Source: Streptomyces sp. GS7 (GTDB taxonomy: Bacteria > Actinomycetota > Actinomycetes > Streptomycetales > Streptomycetaceae). Taken from it: a stretch of DNA of 64,000 nucleotides. The translations under genes and the position numbers were made by a program. Positions within the stretch are counted from its first letter, which is position 1, and each line of letters starts with the position of its first letter. Shown here in pieces: positions 8,577 through 17,892 of this stretch. The stretch lies in NCBI RefSeq assembly GCF_009834125.1, contig NZ_CP047146.1, positions 8,216,501 to 8,280,500 on the forward strand, in the 5' to 3' direction. Under the pieces are notes generated by a model, which was not told the DNA's origin, ran no database searches, and saw only the letters and a program-made list of their open reading frames with translations.

Positions 8577-10022
8577 TCACGCCCCGTACGGGTGGAAGCG
8601 GAAGACGTTCGCCGGGTCGTGGGTGGCCTTGAGGGCGGCCAGTCGCGCCCGGTCCGCCGCACCGTGGGCGCTGCGCGCCACCTCCGCCGCGTCCGCCCGG
8701 TCCCGCTGCGCGCCGAAGAGGAAGTTCACGCTCCGGCCGAGCCGCCAGGGCGCGACCGCCGCCAGCGCCTCGGCGTGCACCGCCCGTACGGTCGCCAGGT
8801 CCGCCTCCGGGTCGACGGTGCCCAGCGGCGACAGCAGCCGCAGCGCGAACCGCGCGTCCCGGTGGCCGACCGCAGCGGTCCCGGTCGCCAGCGCACCGCC
8901 CAGGTGGTTCAGCTGGACCACGACCATCACCGGCGCGGCCGGCCCGGTCAGTTCGGCCACCCGGCGCAGCGCTGCCGCGTCCAGGCCGCTGAGCAGTGCG
9001 TTGTCGCCGTTGTAGGGGTGCGGATCGCTCGGGTCGCGGTGGATGGTGTGCGACTCGGCGTACGGCATCTCGCGCAGGTCGTCGCTGATCGCCGGGCCCA
9101 GTGCGCGCAGCGGCGCCACCAGCCGCTCGCCCTCCTCGGCGCTCCCCGTGTACGCGATGCGGATCTGGAGGAGATGGCGCCCGCGCAGCGGCGCGGGCAG
9201 CTGCGGGAGGTCGGGGTAGACGATCAGCGCGAGGGACGAGGTCAGCTCGTCGGGGACGGTGTCGGTCCAGCGCAGATACGCCTCCAGCGCGTCCTCGATC
9301 TGCGCGCCGCCGAAGACGAGTTGCCCACCGTAGAGCCGGGCCACCGGCACCAGCCCGAACTCCATCGCGGTCACCACCCCCAGGCCGTGTCCGCCGCCGA
9401 GCAGGCCGCGGAAGAGGTCGGGTTCGTGGTCGGCGGTGACCCGCACCCGGCGCGCGTCGGCGGTGACCAGCTCGACGGCCCGCACCTGGTCGGCGGCGTA
9501 CCCGTAGGTGCGGGCCAGCACCCCGACGCCGCCGCCGAGGGTGTACGAGACGACCCCGACCCCGGGGGACGAGCCGTTGAGGGGCGCGAGCCCGTGGGGA
9601 GCCGCCGCCTCGACGACCTGCCCCCAGACGGCGCCCGCCTCGACCCGCGCGGTGCGCGTCGCCGGGTCCACCCGCACCCCGGCCATCCGCCGGGTGCTGA
9701 TCAGCAGTCCGCCGTCGGTCGCGGCGGACAGCCCGTGCCCGGTGGCCTGGACGGCGACCGGCAGTCCCTGCGCGCGGGCGAAGCCGACCGCGGCCGCGAC
9801 GTCCGCGGCGTCCACCGCCCCGACGACGACCGCCGGCCGGTGCCGGTACGCGGCCTGGAACCCGGAGCGCTCGGCGTCGTAGCCCGCGTCCCCGGGGACC
9901 AGGACGGGGCCGCCGACCCGCGCCACGAGGGCGGCCAGGGCGGCGGGGTCGAGCGGGGCGGGGGCGTCGGCGGTGGCGGCAGCGGCGGGGCGGGGCTGGG
10001 CGAGAAGCTCTTCGGTCGTCAT
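8577..10022 (-). CDS. FAD-binding oxidoreductase with BBE domain
   Basis: 481 residues from ATG 10022. An FAD_binding_4 domain is followed by a C-terminal berberine-bridge-enzyme-like segment ending SVNFLFGAQRDRADAAEV and FRFHPYGA. The motif GHGLSAATDGGLLIST near residue 90 and GGGVGVLARTYGYAADQV near 150 are the FAD-contacting parts. Relatives include 6-hydroxynicotine oxidase and secondary-metabolite oxidases; the substrate is unknown. It is divergent from a WYL-domain regulator, and repeats between the two suggest direct control. Confidence 0.87.
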   Translation of the reverse strand: MTTEELLAQPRPAAAATADAPAPLDPAALAALVARVGGPVLVPGDAGYDAERSGFQAAYRHRPAVVVGAVDAADVAAAVGFARAQGLPVAVQATGHGLSAATDGGLLISTRRMAGVRVDPATRTARVEAGAVWGQVVEAAAPHGLAPLNGSSPGVGVVSYTLGGGVGVLARTYGYAADQVRAVELVTADARRVRVTADHEPDLFRGLLGGGHGLGVVTAMEFGLVPVARLYGGQLVFGGAQIEDALEAYLRWTDTVPDELTSSLALIVYPDLPQLPAPLRGRHLLQIRIAYTGSAEEGERLVAPLRALGPAISDDLREMPYAESHTIHRDPSDPHPYNGDNALLSGLDAAALRRVAELTGPAAPVMVVVQLNHLGGALATGTAAVGHRDARFALRLLSPLGTVDPEADLATVRAVHAEALAAVAPWRLGRSVNFLFGAQRDRADAAEVARSAHGAADRARLAALKATHDPANVFRFHPYGA

Positions 10023-10047
10023 GCACCGCACTCTGGAGCAATAACCT

Positions 10048-10084
10048 GACACCTGCCGTCATATATGGAAGACACCTGCCGTCA
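10048..10084. promoter_or_regulatory. paired GACACCTGCCGTCA repeats between oxidoreductase and WYL regulator
   Basis: The 14-base sequence GACACCTGCCGTCA occurs exactly at 10048-10061 and 10071-10084, 23 bases apart start to start, roughly two helical turns. The first copy extends to TGAC-N7-GTCA, an inverted repeat in its own right. Lying between two divergent genes, one encoding a regulator, they are best read as operator half-sites for the WYL protein. Confidence 0.6.
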
Positions 10085-10168
10085 GGCAGGGAACGGCCCC
10101 CGGAAGCGGGCGGCGCGGGCCGCGAACCCGGCTGTCAACCAGGGACGGAGCCCGGCTATAAACCGGGA

Positions 10169-11149
10169 GTGAAGTCCGACCGCCTGCTCTCGATCCTGCT
10201 GCTCCTCCAGACCCGCGGCCGGGTCCCGGCCAGTGAACTCGCCACGCGCCTGGAGGTCTCCACCCGGACCGTCTACCGCGACGTCGAGTCGCTGTCGGCG
10301 GCCGGTGTGCCGGTCTACGCCGAACGCGGGCGGCACGGCGGGATCGCGCTGCTGCCCGGCTTCCGCACGGACGTGACGGGGATGACCACCGACGAGGCCC
10401 GCGCGCTGTTCATCCTGGCCGCGCAGGGCGCGCACACCGCCCTCGGCCTGGACGGCGCGCTGGGCTCGGCGCTGCGCAAGGTGATGGCGGCGCTGCCGGC
10501 CCCGCACCGCCCGGCCGCCGAACTCGCCGGCCGCCGCATCCTGGTGGACCCGGACCGCTGGATGAGCGGGCCGCGCCCCGCCGTCGACCTGGACGAGCTG
10601 CACACCGCCGTCTTCACCGACCAGCGGCTGCGGATCCGCTACCGGCACGGCGGCCAGACGGCGTTGCGCACCTACACCGTCGACCCGTACGGCCTGGTCG
10701 CCAAGGCCGGCACCTGGTACCTGGTCGCCGACCGGCGCGGCCGGCCGCGGCTGTTCCGGGCCGACCGGGTGGCGTCGGCGGCCCTCACCGACGCCCCGGT
10801 GCGGCGCCGGCCGGGCGTGGAACTCACGGACGTCTGGCAGGTGCTGCGCCGCGAGGTGGAGGAGCGGCCGGCGGACGTCCGCATCACCGCCCGGATCCGC
10901 CCGGACCGGCTGGATCTGGCCGTACGGATCCTGGGCGGGGCGCTGACCGGGCCGCCGCGCACCGACGACCCGGAGGGGGACGGCTGGGCCGTCATCGAGC
11001 TGGCGTACCCGGTGCTCCCCGCCGTCCGCCAACTGCTCCAGTTCGGCGACACCCTCGAAGTCCTGCACCCGCCCGAGGCCCGCCGGGTCCTGGCCCGCGC
11101 CGCGGCCGACCTCACCGCCCTCTACGCGGCGGACGCCCCGGCCCCGTGA
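10169..11149 (+). CDS. HTH/WYL-domain transcriptional regulator (YafY type)
   Basis: 326 residues from GTG 10169. The N-terminal HTH_11 reads RVPASELATRLEVSTRTVYRDVESLSAAG. A WYL domain covers roughly residues 145-225, with RIRYRHGG and GLVAKAGTWYLVADRRG, followed by a C-terminal WCX extension. WYL proteins sense a ligand and usually act on nearby genes. A TATAAA sequence about 13 bases before the GTG suggests a short or absent leader. It is divergent from the FAD oxidoreductase, its likely target. Confidence 0.9.
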   Translation: MKSDRLLSILLLLQTRGRVPASELATRLEVSTRTVYRDVESLSAAGVPVYAERGRHGGIALLPGFRTDVTGMTTDEARALFILAAQGAHTALGLDGALGSALRKVMAALPAPHRPAAELAGRRILVDPDRWMSGPRPAVDLDELHTAVFTDQRLRIRYRHGGQTALRTYTVDPYGLVAKAGTWYLVADRRGRPRLFRADRVASAALTDAPVRRRPGVELTDVWQVLRREVEERPADVRITARIRPDRLDLAVRILGGALTGPPRTDDPEGDGWAVIELAYPVLPAVRQLLQFGDTLEVLHPPEARRVLARAAADLTALYAADAPAP

Positions 11150-11243
11150 GCGCCGCCCCGGCCGCTTTCCCACCCGTCCACACTCCGGCCGCACGTCATC
11201 TCATCCGCTGGACGCGGCCTCCGGGCCCGGCCGGACCCTTTAG

Positions 11244-12371
<1,128 letters not shown>

Positions 12372-12390
12372 CAGCACCGCACCGCATTGA

Positions 12391-12426
12391 CGACGGGCCC
12401 CGGCGGACGACCGCCGGGGCCCGTCG
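12391..12426 (+). terminator. terminator hairpin after serC
   Basis: A perfect 16-bp stem (CGACGGGCCCCGGCGG with its complement) encloses an ACGA loop, 20 bases after the serC stop. It has no T-run, which is normal for terminators in this group. Confidence 0.85.
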
Positions 12427-12534
12427 CCGTCGTCCGGCAACCCCCGCCGCCGGCACCGCAGTTGCGCGGGCCGGGGGCGCGGCGTCCCCGAACGGACGCA
12501 CCACGGCGTGACGAACCGGGACGTTTGTGCCTCC

Positions 12535-12978
12535 ATGGAGGGCATGACGATTCCTCCCATCCCCGGCCTCGCCCCCTTCGAGCGGCAGGGGACGATCCTG
12601 CTCACGACGTACAAGCGGGACGGCACCGGCGTCGGCACGCCGGTGAGCATCGCGGTGGACGGCGACCACGCCTACTTCCGCACCTTCGGCAGCGCCTGGA
12701 AGGTCAGGCGGATGCGGAACTTCCCCGAGGTGGAGATCCGCGCCGCCACCTGGCGCGGGCGGCCCACCGGGCCGGTGCTGCGGGCGCGGGCCCGGCTGCT
12801 CGACCCGCAGACCCGCGAATACCGGCGTGCCGAGCGGTCGTTGACGCGCAAGTACCCGCTGACCCACGGGCTGCTGGTGCCGCTGGTGCACCGGCTGAAA
12901 CGGGAGCGGACGCTCCACTACGAGCTGCGGCTGATCGAGGGGGAGGAGGCGTGGCCAGCGTCACGTACCCGGCGGTAG
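12535..12978 (+). CDS. PPOX-class F420-dependent oxidoreductase-like protein
   Basis: A split beta-barrel protein of about 147 residues starting MEGMTIPPIPGLAPFERQ. It contains ILLTTYKRDGTGVGTPVSIAVD and AYFRTFGSAWKVRRMRNFPEVEI, characteristic of the short TIGR03666-type PPOX proteins, many of which bind F420 in actinobacteria. The start is uncertain: ATG 12535, ATG 12544 and GTG 12508 are all in frame and none has a well-spaced ribosome binding site. Substrate unknown. Confidence 0.8.
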   Translation: MEGMTIPPIPGLAPFERQGTILLTTYKRDGTGVGTPVSIAVDGDHAYFRTFGSAWKVRRMRNFPEVEIRAATWRGRPTGPVLRARARLLDPQTREYRRAERSLTRKYPLTHGLLVPLVHRLKRERTLHYELRLIEGEEAWPASRTRR

Positions 12979-13000
12979 CGTTGTCGGCCATCATGGCCGG

Positions 13001-13681
13001 ATGAGGATCATGTGCGTCGGCGACTCGATGACGATCGGCAGCGCCGGCGATTTCACGTGGCGCTACCGGATGTGGCAGCACCTGAACGCGTCCTGCCCCG
13101 CCCCGTTCCGCATCGTCGGGCCGCGCCACACACTGCATGACCCGGCCACCGACACCCCCGCCTCGTCCGCGTACGGCGACCCGGACTTCCCGCAGGACGC
13201 CCGCCGGCACCTCGCCGGGTGGGGCGAGGGCTGGCTGCACATGGCGCCGCTGATCGGCGACGCGGTGCGCGCGCACGACGCGGACACCCTGCTGGTCTCG
13301 CTCGGCCTGATCGACCTCGGCTTCTACACGAACGCGGAGCAGACCGCCGAGAACGTGCGGCGCTTCGTGGCCGGGGCGCGGGCGGCGGCGCCGCACATAC
13401 GGGCGGTGCTGCTGCCCGTGATACCGAACGTGCGGGCCACGGCGGACCCGGACTTCGGCGCGCAGTGCGCCCGCTTCAACGAGCTGCTGGCGAAGGCGGT
13501 CGCCGATCTGTCCGCGCCCGGCTCGCCGCTGCTGCTGGCCTCCGAGCCGGCCGGCTGGGAGATCGACCGCGCCACGTACGACGGGACGCATCCGTCGGCG
13601 TTCGGGGAGCACCTGCTGGCTGGGGCGTTCGCCGACGCGATGCACCAGGCGTGGGGCGTCGGCGGCCCGTACGCCGGATAG
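13001..13681 (+). CDS. SGNH/GDSL-family hydrolase
   Basis: 226 residues. The N-terminus carries the nucleophile block, CVGDSMTIGSAGDF, and the C-terminal block V is YDGTHPSAFGEH with the Asp-x-x-His pair. The middle has SLGLIDLG where the family usually has a GxND block, so the third block is altered. No signal peptide is seen, suggesting a cytoplasmic esterase or acyl hydrolase. It starts 22 bases after the preceding gene on the same strand. Confidence 0.85.
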   Translation: MRIMCVGDSMTIGSAGDFTWRYRMWQHLNASCPAPFRIVGPRHTLHDPATDTPASSAYGDPDFPQDARRHLAGWGEGWLHMAPLIGDAVRAHDADTLLVSLGLIDLGFYTNAEQTAENVRRFVAGARAAAPHIRAVLLPVIPNVRATADPDFGAQCARFNELLAKAVADLSAPGSPLLLASEPAGWEIDRATYDGTHPSAFGEHLLAGAFADAMHQAWGVGGPYAG

Positions 13682-13760
13682 CGCGGCCGGCCGTCCGGAC
13701 CGCAACTCCCCCTCCCGCGTCCTTGCTTCGAGCGCACTCCAGCGACTTGGCTGGTCGACC

Positions 13761-14759
13761 ATGGAGTACACGCAGCTCGGACGCACCGGACTCAAGGTCA
13801 GCCGACTCGTCCTCGGGACGATGAACTTCGGCCCGCAGACCGACGAGGCCGAGAGTCACGGCATCATGGACGCCGCCCTGGACGCGGGCGTCAACTTCTT
13901 CGACACCGCCAACGTCTACGGATGGGGCGAGAACAAGGGCCGCACGGAGGAGATCATCGGCTCGTGGTTCGCCAAGGGCGGCGGACGGCGGGACCGGACC
14001 GTGCTGGCCACGAAGGTGTACGGCAACATGGGCCCGGACGGCGGGCCGGCCTGGCCCAACCACGACAAGCTCTCGGCGCTCAACATCCGGCGGGCGGTGG
14101 ACGCCAGCCTCCGGCGTCTGGGCACCGACCACATCGACCTCTACCAGTTCCACCACGTCGACCGGAACACGCCCTGGGACGAGATCTGGCAGGCCGTCGA
14201 CGTCCTCGTCCAGCAGGGGAAGATCCTCTACGCGGGCTCGTCCAACCACGCGGGCTGGCACCTCGCCCGCGCCAACGAGACGGCCGCCCGCCGGGGTTCG
14301 TACGGCCTGGTCAGCGAGCAGTGCCTCTACAACCTCGCGGAGCGGCGGGCCGAGATGGAGGTCATCCCGGCGGCCGAGGGCTACGGCCTGGGGGTGATCC
14401 CGTGGTCGCCGCTGCACGGCGGGCTGCTGGGCGGGGCGCTGCGCAAGGAGCGCGAGGGCGGCGGCGCCCGGTCGACCGGCGGCCGGGCCGCCGACGCGCT
14501 CACCGACCCGGCGACCCGGGCGCAGATCCAGGCGTACGAGGACCTGCTCGACAAGCACGGGCTGGAGCCCGGCGAGGTGGCGCTGGCCTGGCTGCTGACC
14601 CGCCCCGGGGTGACCGGGCCGATCGTCGGGCCGCGGACCGCGGACCAGCTCGCCTCCGCCCTGCGGGCCCTGGAGCTGGCCCTGTCCAAGGAGCTGCTGG
14701 CCTCCCTGGACGAGATCTTCCCGGGGCCGGGCCCGTCGCCGGAGGCGTTCGCCTGGTGA
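13761..14759 (+). CDS. aldo/keto reductase
   Basis: 332 residues. A complete AKR TIM barrel starts MEYTQLGRTGLKVSRLVLGT. The catalytic Asp and Tyr lie in FFDTANVYGWGENKG, the Lys in LATKVYGNMG and the His in YQFHHVD. The NADPH-binding C-terminal segment GPIVGPRTADQLASALRA is present. It belongs to the YajO/PLP-reductase-like branch of oxidoreductases; the substrate cannot be named. Confidence 0.93.
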   Translation: MEYTQLGRTGLKVSRLVLGTMNFGPQTDEAESHGIMDAALDAGVNFFDTANVYGWGENKGRTEEIIGSWFAKGGGRRDRTVLATKVYGNMGPDGGPAWPNHDKLSALNIRRAVDASLRRLGTDHIDLYQFHHVDRNTPWDEIWQAVDVLVQQGKILYAGSSNHAGWHLARANETAARRGSYGLVSEQCLYNLAERRAEMEVIPAAEGYGLGVIPWSPLHGGLLGGALRKEREGGGARSTGGRAADALTDPATRAQIQAYEDLLDKHGLEPGEVALAWLLTRPGVTGPIVGPRTADQLASALRALELALSKELLASLDEIFPGPGPSPEAFAW

Positions 14760-14860
14760 CGCGCCTGGTGAGCGGTGCCGCCCCGCGGATGCGCTGAGCG
14801 GGCGGCCGGCGGCCGGTGCCCACCGGCCGCCGTACGCCTGTCGCGCGTCCGCGGCGCAGG

Positions 14861-14947
14861 TCAGTGCAGCGCCGCCGCCACGACCACGACGACGAGCAGT
14901 ACGGCGAGCAGACCGGACATGATCCGGTTACGGGTTTTGGGATCCAC
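14861..14947 (-). CDS. 28-residue single-helix membrane peptide
   Basis: GTG 14947 opens a 28-codon frame reading VDPKTRNRIMSGL followed by an uninterrupted hydrophobic helix to the end (LAVLLVVVVVAAALH). A charged N-terminus and a single helix are typical of very small membrane proteins in Streptomyces. The next gene on this strand starts well upstream, so it may be the distal member of the thpR transcript. No function can be given. Confidence 0.45.
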   Translation of the reverse strand: MDPKTRNRIMSGLLAVLLVVVVVAAALH

Positions 14948-14980
14948 CCGTCGAGCCTAACCGGCGGCCGACGGCGGCCT

Positions 14981-15544
14981 TCAGCCGCCCAGCCGCCAGG
15001 ACGCCACCGCCTCGTAGCGGGGCTGGTTGCCGGGCCCCGGGGCCAGCGGGTGGCTGCGGACCAGGGCGACGTCGGCGACCGTCCAGGGGCTGCTCGCGAA
15101 GTCGGCGAGGGCGGTGGCGTACGGGGCGAGGTCCAGCCCGCCGGTGCGGTTGCGGGCGAGGGTGAGGTGCGGGGTGTACGGGCGGTGCTCCTCCATCCGT
15201 ACGCCCGCCCGGCGGCCGGCCGCCGCGGCCGAGTCCGCGAGGTGGCGCATCGCGGGGCGGTCGCCGTCCGCCCCGGCCCACACCACCCGGTCGCCGAACC
15301 GGCCGCCGCCGGCGATCCGCAGCCCGTAGGGGTCGTGCCGGTGGGCGGCGCGGGCCAGCCGCTCGTGGAGGCCGGGGAGCAGGTCCTCGGCCACCTCACC
15401 GTAGAAGGCGAGGGTGAAGTGCCAGCCGTCGCGTCCGGTCCAGCGCAGCCGGTCGGCGTCCGGCAGCCGCTTCAACACGGCCACTTCCGCGGCCAGTTGG
15501 TCGAGGGCGGGGGCGGGCGGCAGGACGGCGGCGAAGAGTCTCAT
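14981..15544 (-). CDS. thpR: RNA 2',3'-cyclic phosphodiesterase (2H family)
   Basis: 187 residues from ATG 15544, starting MRLFAAVLPPAPALDQL. The two catalytic HxTx motifs of the 2H superfamily are HFTLAF near residue 47 and HLTLAR near 130, matching ThpR, which hydrolyses 2',3'-cyclic phosphates at RNA ends and was formerly called 2'-5' RNA ligase. The upstream extension of the open frame is low-complexity and was not used. Confidence 0.9.
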   Translation of the reverse strand: MRLFAAVLPPAPALDQLAAEVAVLKRLPDADRLRWTGRDGWHFTLAFYGEVAEDLLPGLHERLARAAHRHDPYGLRIAGGGRFGDRVVWAGADGDRPAMRHLADSAAAAGRRAGVRMEEHRPYTPHLTLARNRTGGLDLAPYATALADFASSPWTVADVALVRSHPLAPGPGNQPRYEAVASWRLGG

Positions 15545-15614
15545 GGGGCCAGTGTTGCCCAGCGGCGGCGGCGCGGCCGGTTTCCGCGCCGCCGCCCCAC
15601 CGGTCACCGGCCGC

Positions 15615-17051
15615 TCAGGCCGCGGCGGCCAGCTCCTTCTCCGAGGACGTCTCCCCCGGGCCGACCCGCGGGACGAACGCCACGTGCCGGTGACCGCGCC
15701 GCAGGTCTATCCGCAGCCGCAGTCCGCCCACCCTGGCGAGGGCCAGGCCGACCAGCGCCGCGGCGGCCATCGAGACCACGCCGCCGGCGAGGAAGCCGAT
15801 CCGGGGGCCGTACGCGTCGGTGACCCAGCCGACCACCGGCGCGCCGAGCGGCGTACCGCCCATGAAGACCATCATGAACAGGCTCATCACCCGGCCGCGC
15901 ATCGCCGGGTCGGTGGCCATCTGGACGCTGGAGTTCGCGGTCACGTTGATCGTCAGGCCGACCAGCCCGATGGGCGCGAGCAGCGCCGCGAAGATCCAGA
16001 AGGACGGGGACAGCGCGGCGGCGATCTCCAGCAGGCCGAAGAGCAGCGCCGCGCCGACCAGCATCCGCAGCCGGGAGCCGGCCCGCCGCGCGGCGAGCAG
16101 CGCGCCGATCAGCGAACCGGCCGCCATCAGACCGTTGAACAGTGCGTACGTACCGGCCCCGGCGTGGAAGACCTTGTAGACGAACGCGGTCAGCCAGATC
16201 GGGAAGTTGAAGCCGAAGGTCCCGATGAAGCCGACCAGGACGATCGGCCAGATCAGCTCGGGGCGGCCGGAGACGTAGCGCAGGCCCTCCCGCAACTGCC
16301 CCTTGCTGCGCGGGACCCGGTCGACCTTGTGGAGTTCGGCGGTGCGCATCATCAGCAGCCCGGTGATCGGCGCGATGAAGGAGAGGCCGTTGAAGAGGAA
16401 GGCCCAGCCGCTGCCGAGGGCGGTGATCAGCACACCGGCGACGGCCGGCCCGATGAGCCGGGCGGACTGGAAGTTGGCGGAGTTGAGGCTGACGGCGTTG
16501 CGCAGTTCATCCTGGCCGACCATCTCGGAGACGAACGCCTGCCGGGCCGGGTTGTCGACGACGGTGACCAGCCCGAGGAGGAAGGCCACCAAGTAGACGT
16601 GCCAGACCTGCACATGGCCGCTGAGCGTGAGGACGGCGAGGGCCAGTCCGGTCAGTCCCATCGCGGACTGGGTGCAGAACAGCAGCTTGCGCTTGGCGAA
16701 GCGGTCGGTGAGGACACCGCCGTAGAGGCCGAAGAGCAGCATCGGGAGGAACTGCAGGGCGGTGGTGATGCCGACGGCGCCGGAGGAGCCAGTGAGGCTG
16801 AGCACCAGCCAGTCCTGGGCGATGCGCTGCATCCAGGTGCCGGTGTTGGAGACCACCTGACCGGTGGCGAAGAGGCGGTAGTTGCGTATGCGGAGCGAGC
16901 TGAACGTGCCCTTGCGCGGTGTGGCGGCGGGGCCTGCGGCGATACCGGGGGCCGTGGTGGGGCCCGGGGCGGTCGCGGTCGCGTCGTCGGTGACCGTGTC
17001 GTCGTGGGAGTTCGGTGCGGGGGCGGAGTGTGCTCCGGATCCCGTACTCAA
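15615..17051 (-). CDS. MFS transporter (MFS_3/EntS-like)
   Basis: 478 residues from TTG 17051, supported by GAGGAGG about 10 bases upstream. A polar tail of about 45 residues precedes twelve hydrophobic segments. Motifs include GTWMQRIAQDWLVLSLTGSS, YGGVLTDRFAKRKLL (the MFS loop 2-3 signature) and NPARQAFVSEMV, as in the DUF894/EntS group that exports siderophores or drugs. The upstream MarR gene on the same strand probably regulates it; the gap is 28 bases. Confidence 0.9.
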   Translation of the reverse strand: MSTGSGAHSAPAPNSHDDTVTDDATATAPGPTTAPGIAAGPAATPRKGTFSSLRIRNYRLFATGQVVSNTGTWMQRIAQDWLVLSLTGSSGAVGITTALQFLPMLLFGLYGGVLTDRFAKRKLLFCTQSAMGLTGLALAVLTLSGHVQVWHVYLVAFLLGLVTVVDNPARQAFVSEMVGQDELRNAVSLNSANFQSARLIGPAVAGVLITALGSGWAFLFNGLSFIAPITGLLMMRTAELHKVDRVPRSKGQLREGLRYVSGRPELIWPIVLVGFIGTFGFNFPIWLTAFVYKVFHAGAGTYALFNGLMAAGSLIGALLAARRAGSRLRMLVGAALLFGLLEIAAALSPSFWIFAALLAPIGLVGLTINVTANSSVQMATDPAMRGRVMSLFMMVFMGGTPLGAPVVGWVTDAYGPRIGFLAGGVVSMAAAALVGLALARVGGLRLRIDLRRGHRHVAFVPRVGPGETSSEKELAAAA

Positions 17052-17079
17052 AGTGGGTTCGCCTCCTCGGCCTGGTGCG

Positions 17080-17529
17080 TTACAACTGTGCGAGTTTCTC
17101 CAGTACGGGCGCGGCGGCCCGCACCTTCGCCCACTCGTCCGCGTCCAGCCCGGAGGCCAGGTCGGCGAGCCAGGCGTTGCGCTTGCGGCGGCTCTCTTCG
17201 AGCATCGCCTCGGCCTGTTCGGTCTGGGTGACGACCTTCTGGCGGCGGTCGTCGGGGTGTGCTTCGAGCCGGACCAGTCCCTTGGCCTCCAGCATCGCCA
17301 CGATGCGGGTCATCGACGGCGGCTGCACATGCTCCTTGCGGGCCAGTTCGCCGGGCGTGGCCCGGCCGCACCGGGCGAGGGTGCCGAGCACCGACATCTC
17401 GGTGGGGCTCAGCGACTCGTCGACCCGCTGGTGCTTGAGGCGGCGGGACAGGCGCATGACGGCGGACCGCAGTGCGTTCACGGCGTCAGCGTCGTCGCCG
17501 ATGGACAGTTCCGGCATGGTCGTTAGCAT
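17080..17529 (-). CDS. MarR-family regulator
   Basis: 149 residues from ATG 17529, chosen because GAGGG lies 9 bases upstream; an internal ATG four codons later is weaker. The winged helix includes SPTEMSVLGTLARCGRATPGELARKE and MTRIVAMLEAKGLVRLEAHPDDRRQ with the conserved D-x-R-x wing. It precedes the MFS exporter on the same strand, the classical layout in which MarR represses a transporter. The AT-rich stretch before the start (about 17525-17560) is the probable operator region. Confidence 0.9.
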   Translation of the reverse strand: MLTTMPELSIGDDADAVNALRSAVMRLSRRLKHQRVDESLSPTEMSVLGTLARCGRATPGELARKEHVQPPSMTRIVAMLEAKGLVRLEAHPDDRRQKVVTQTEQAEAMLEESRRKRNAWLADLASGLDADEWAKVRAAAPVLEKLAQL

Positions 17530-17658
17530 AACTCATTACCCTCTCTAAGTAAAGCGTCGGTTTACGGCCACGACGGATCGCTCACCGGATCACCCATATG
17601 AGTGAGGACGCTGCGGAAAGGGACACACCTGACCGCCTGGTGCGGGGACCGTGTCCGT

Positions 17659-17859
17659 ATGGGATCGAGAGTGCTCAGCCTGCGCGTGGACGGGGAGCTG
17701 CTGGAGCGCATTCGGCAGCACGCCGCAAAACGCGGAATGAGCGTCCAGGACTATGTGGTCCGGACGCTCATCCGCGATGACTTCGACGAACGGTTCAAGA
17801 CGTCGGTCGACGAGACCGAGCGGCTGGGCTGCTGGGGGCCGGCCGCCGGCCCGTCATGA
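17659..17859 (+). CDS. ribbon-helix-helix (Arc/CopG-like) small protein
   Basis: 66 residues from ATG 17659: a beta strand SRVLSLRVDGELLERI, then HAAKRGMSVQDYVVRTLIRDDFDERF, the pattern of an RHH DNA-binding dimer. The C-terminus ends LGCWGPAAGPS. No toxin gene adjoins it, so an antitoxin role is not supported; a stand-alone regulator is more likely. Earlier in-frame starts exist but lack a ribosome binding site. Confidence 0.7.
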   Translation: MGSRVLSLRVDGELLERIRQHAAKRGMSVQDYVVRTLIRDDFDERFKTSVDETERLGCWGPAAGPS

Positions 17860-17892
17860 CGAGCCGCGACCCCAGGGCCTGTCAGGCCCGGA

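Noticed and set aside
17659..17859. The RHH protein as an antitoxin
   Set aside because: No toxin-sized gene adjoins it on the same strand; the neighbours are a convergent purine permease and a divergent MarR gene.
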